Positions 10,792 through 12,788 of a DNA stretch of 12,788 nt are shown one piece after another (position 1 is the first letter of the stretch; each line of letters begins with the position of its first letter). Source of the DNA: Lachnospiraceae bacterium UBA6452 (lineage in GTDB: Bacteria > Bacillota > Clostridia > Lachnospirales > Lachnospiraceae); assembly GCA_002441865.1 (NCBI GenBank), contig DJNY01000008.1:1-12788 (forward strand), written 5' to 3'. A program made the translations under genes and the position numbers. The notes beneath the pieces were generated by a model. It did no database searches and had not been told where the DNA came from. It was given only the letters and a program-made list of their open reading frames with translations.

Positions 10792-12788
10792 ATGAAAAGA
10801 AAAGGAATAATTGCAAAAGGACTTGCCGGTGTGCTTGCCATATCAATGCTGTTGACCGGATGTGGCGGAAAGTCTGGCAAGGACGACAAAGATATGAAAG
10901 ATCTGGTTTATAAATCAGAGAAATTAAGCTGCACAGACGATATCAAGGGAGATATCAGCAGTTTTACCGTTGCGGGAGATAAGATTTACATCTACACAAC
11001 AGAATGGATTCCGGGTCCGGGCAACATGGATGATACGGATGCAGAAGCTGGAGAGTCAGTAGTAGCAGAAGATGAGGAAGGCGAAGATGTAGTAGCAAAA
11101 GATAAGGAAGGTGCTACTGACGGTGATGTTGCTACCATGACGGCGGAAGATGCTGCGGTGGATGGCGATGAGCAGACTGACAGCACAGACGGTACAAATG
11201 CGATCTCCGAAGAAGGAGAAGAAAAGCCGGTCGATGATGCGGAAGCTACAGATGCAGCAACAGACGGCGCAGATGAGGAGACCGGTGATACAACGGATGC
11301 GACAGATGATGTCCCGGACGATTATTATGGTACAACCAATCAGTACTTCTACACCTGTAAAGCGGACGGATCTGATCTGCAGGAGATCAAGATGGACGTG
11401 GCACAGGATGAAAATAACTGGCTGAACTACTTCGCAGCAACAGATGATGGCACATTATATATGTTGTACAGCGGATATGATGACAAAACAGAGCAGTCTA
11501 CATATCTGATCAAAGTTCTGGATGCCGGCGGAAGTCAGACCGGAGAGATCAATTTAAGCGGTATTCTGGATGAAAATGATTATGTACAGTCCATAAGACT
11601 GGATAAAGACGCCAATATCTATCTGCTTGGTGACCAGTCTGTTTATGTTCTGGATAAGGATGGCAATAAGATCGCACAGATCAAGGCGGATAATTCAGGT
11701 AACAGCTATCTGATGGCAATGGCAAGAACAGGCGATGGACAGATCATTGTTGCAATGAACGGTCAGGATGGCATGCAGGTACAGACTGTCGATCTGGCAA
11801 AGAAAGCATTTGGCGAAACATATGATGTTTCTATTTCCGGTTATGGAAGCAACTCCCTGATCGACGGTGCGGATTACAGCTTCTACTTCAGTGATGGCAG
11901 CAGTGTATACGGTTATGATACCCAGACAAAGCAGTCCAAAGAGATCTTAAACTGGATCAGCAGTAACATCAATGCAAGTTATGTGGGTGATACAAGAGCG
12001 CTCAAAGGCGGTCAGTTTATTACAAACTATTCTGATTACAGCTCAGATGAAGACGCAGACAGCGGATTATATATCTTTACAAAGGTAGATCCGAGTGAAG
12101 TGGCAGATAAGGTAACGATCACTTATGCAGGTACTTATGTGGATGACAGCATCAAGTCACAGGCTGTAAAATTCAATAAGAGCCAGGATAAATATCAGAT
12201 CATGGTAAAGGATTATTCTTCTTACGATGATCCTACTACACAGATGAACAATGATCTCCTTGCGGGAGATATTCCGGATATCATTGATCTTTCCAGCATT
12301 TCCGCAGAGAAATATATTTCCAAGGGTATGCTGCTGGATCTGTATACTTTGATGGATAAAGATCCTGATATCAAAAAGGACGATTTTATTGACAATATTC
12401 TAAAGGTGATGGAGACAGACGGTAAGCTGTATCATATCACTCCAACATTCGGCGTAAATGTGCTGATCGGCAAAACTTCTGATATCGGCGGCAGAGATAA
12501 ATTTACTGTACAGGATCTGATCGATCTGGAACAGTCAAAGGGTGGAGATACGAAGGCATTTTACATGAGATCCAATTCCAGCGTGCTGAATATGATCTGT
12601 ACAGCAAACTATGAAGATTACATCGACTGGAATACAGGAAAATGCAGCTTTGACAGTGATGAATTCATTAAACTCTTAGAGTATGCAAATACTTATCCGA
12701 AGGATGAGGATATCAACTGGGATGAAGATTACGAAAGCCTGCCAACGCAGATCCGTAACGGAAAAGTAATCTTTGCCGATATTTACAG
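10792..12788 (+). CDS. Extracellular solute-binding lipoprotein with propeller-like N-terminal region (3' partial)
   Basis: The frame is open from the ATG at 10792 to the window end: 665 codons with no stop. A lipoprotein signal peptide (K2, R3, K4, hydrophobic core, lipobox L-L-T-G-C with Cys24) anchors it outside the membrane. Residues about 45-440 look like repeated beta-propeller blades: short strands with 'GDKIYIYT', 'DGTLYMLYSG', 'DANIYLLGDQ' and 'DGQIIVAMNG'. From about residue 442 ('KVTITYAGTYVDDSIKSQAV') a family-1 ABC solute-binding domain begins, with 'LLAGDIPDIIDLSS', 'LLDLYTLMDKDPD' and 'YHITPTFGVNVLIGK'. An acidic low-complexity insertion of about 98 residues (80-177) interrupts the first blade. 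It probably captures a sugar-like substrate for an ABC importer; the permease genes would lie beyond the window, and the substrate is unknown. Confidence 0.85.
   Translation, partial: MKRKGIIAKGLAGVLAISMLLTGCGGKSGKDDKDMKDLVYKSEKLSCTDDIKGDISSFTVAGDKIYIYTTEWIPGPGNMDDTDAEAGESVVAEDEEGEDVVAKDKEGATDGDVATMTAEDAAVDGDEQTDSTDGTNAISEEGEEKPVDDAEATDAATDGADEETGDTTDATDDVPDDYYGTTNQYFYTCKADGSDLQEIKMDVAQDENNWLNYFAATDDGTLYMLYSGYDDKTEQSTYLIKVLDAGGSQTGEINLSGILDENDYVQSIRLDKDANIYLLGDQSVYVLDKDGNKIAQIKADNSGNSYLMAMARTGDGQIIVAMNGQDGMQVQTVDLAKKAFGETYDVSISGYGSNSLIDGADYSFYFSDGSSVYGYDTQTKQSKEILNWISSNINASYVGDTRALKGGQFITNYSDYSSDEDADSGLYIFTKVDPSEVADKVTITYAGTYVDDSIKSQAVKFNKSQDKYQIMVKDYSSYDDPTTQMNNDLLAGDIPDIIDLSSISAEKYISKGMLLDLYTLMDKDPDIKKDDFIDNILKVMETDGKLYHITPTFGVNVLIGKTSDIGGRDKFTVQDLIDLEQSKGGDTKAFYMRSNSSVLNMICTANYEDYIDWNTGKCSFDSDEFIKLLEYANTYPKDEDINWDEDYESLPTQIRNGKVIFADIY
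11053..11112 (+). repeat. Two tandem 30-bp repeats in the acidic insertion
   Basis: Bases 11053-11082 and 11083-11112 encode ESVVAEDEEG and EDVVAKDKEG (residues 88-97 and 98-107), in-frame imperfect copies. They suggest the acidic linker has grown by short tandem duplication and may vary in length between strains. Confidence 0.7.

Noticed and set aside
11150..11425. 91-codon plus-strand frame rich in M, R, Q, and a minus-strand 64-codon frame at 10992-11186
   Set aside because: Both are out-of-frame readings of the acidic repeat region within the large lipoprotein gene that is open from 10792 to the window end.
1..12788. CRISPR array, tRNA, rRNA, prophage or toxin-antitoxin system
   Set aside because: No regularly spaced repeats, cloverleaf-like sequence, phage structural gene, recombinase or toxin-antitoxin pair was seen on either strand.

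Overview
The window looks like a chromosomal segment of an anaerobic, low-to-mid GC Firmicute, most likely a Lachnospiraceae-type gut Clostridium (Roseburia/Agathobacter-like). The basis is the gene set: a rubredoxin-first ('reverse') rubrerythrin next to a PerR-type regulator, a DUF4230 pair, an HTH-AbrB fusion regulator, a lipoprotein solute-binding protein with an N-terminal propeller-like region, an AI-2E-family permease, and purine-rich AGGAG-type ribosome binding sites throughout. The genus is inference; there is no rRNA or other marker gene.

Layout. 1-138: C-terminal end of an isochorismatase-like cysteine hydrolase. 173-1390: two tandem DUF4230 proteins, one membrane-anchored and one lipoprotein. 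1519-3018: a membrane acyltransferase-3 protein and, 3 bp downstream, an XRE-AbrB regulator. 3034-3504 (minus): a small hypothetical membrane protein, convergent with the regulator and divergent from the next operon. 3673-4763: flavin reductase-like protein and nitroreductase, behind a strong promoter. 4926-5606: LytTR DNA-binding protein with a degenerate receiver, behind a promoter rich in repeats. 5721-6795 (minus): reverse rubrerythrin and PerR, with a PerR box over the perR promoter. 6985-9636: sensor kinase, response regulator, a 131-bp scar of repeats and hairpins, and an RluA-family pseudouridine synthase. 9689-10738: AI-2E-family permease. 10792 to the end: a large lipoprotein solute-binding protein that runs off the window.

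How they work together. PerR and reverse rubrerythrin form a peroxide-defence unit. The flavin reductase and nitroreductase form a redox pair. The kinase and regulator overlap by 8 bp and are a complete two-component system with all catalytic motifs present; its target is not visible. No CRISPR array, tRNA, rRNA, transposase or phage gene was seen, and no gene-free stretch exceeds 300 bp (largest gaps are about 190, 168, 162 and 131 bp).

Most of the window is ordinary core and accessory content. I do not see a complete undescribed system. The best leads are: (a) the 8768-8941 scar, where the 3' end of a response-regulator gene appears three times in one frame around a compact palindromic element; (b) two places (1462-1521 and 9638-9691) where a terminator-like hairpin, the next gene's ribosome binding site and its start codon are fused into nearly the same motif; (c) the LytTR protein whose receiver lacks the phospho-acceptor aspartate; and (d) an acidic, internally repeated insertion in the solute-binding lipoprotein.
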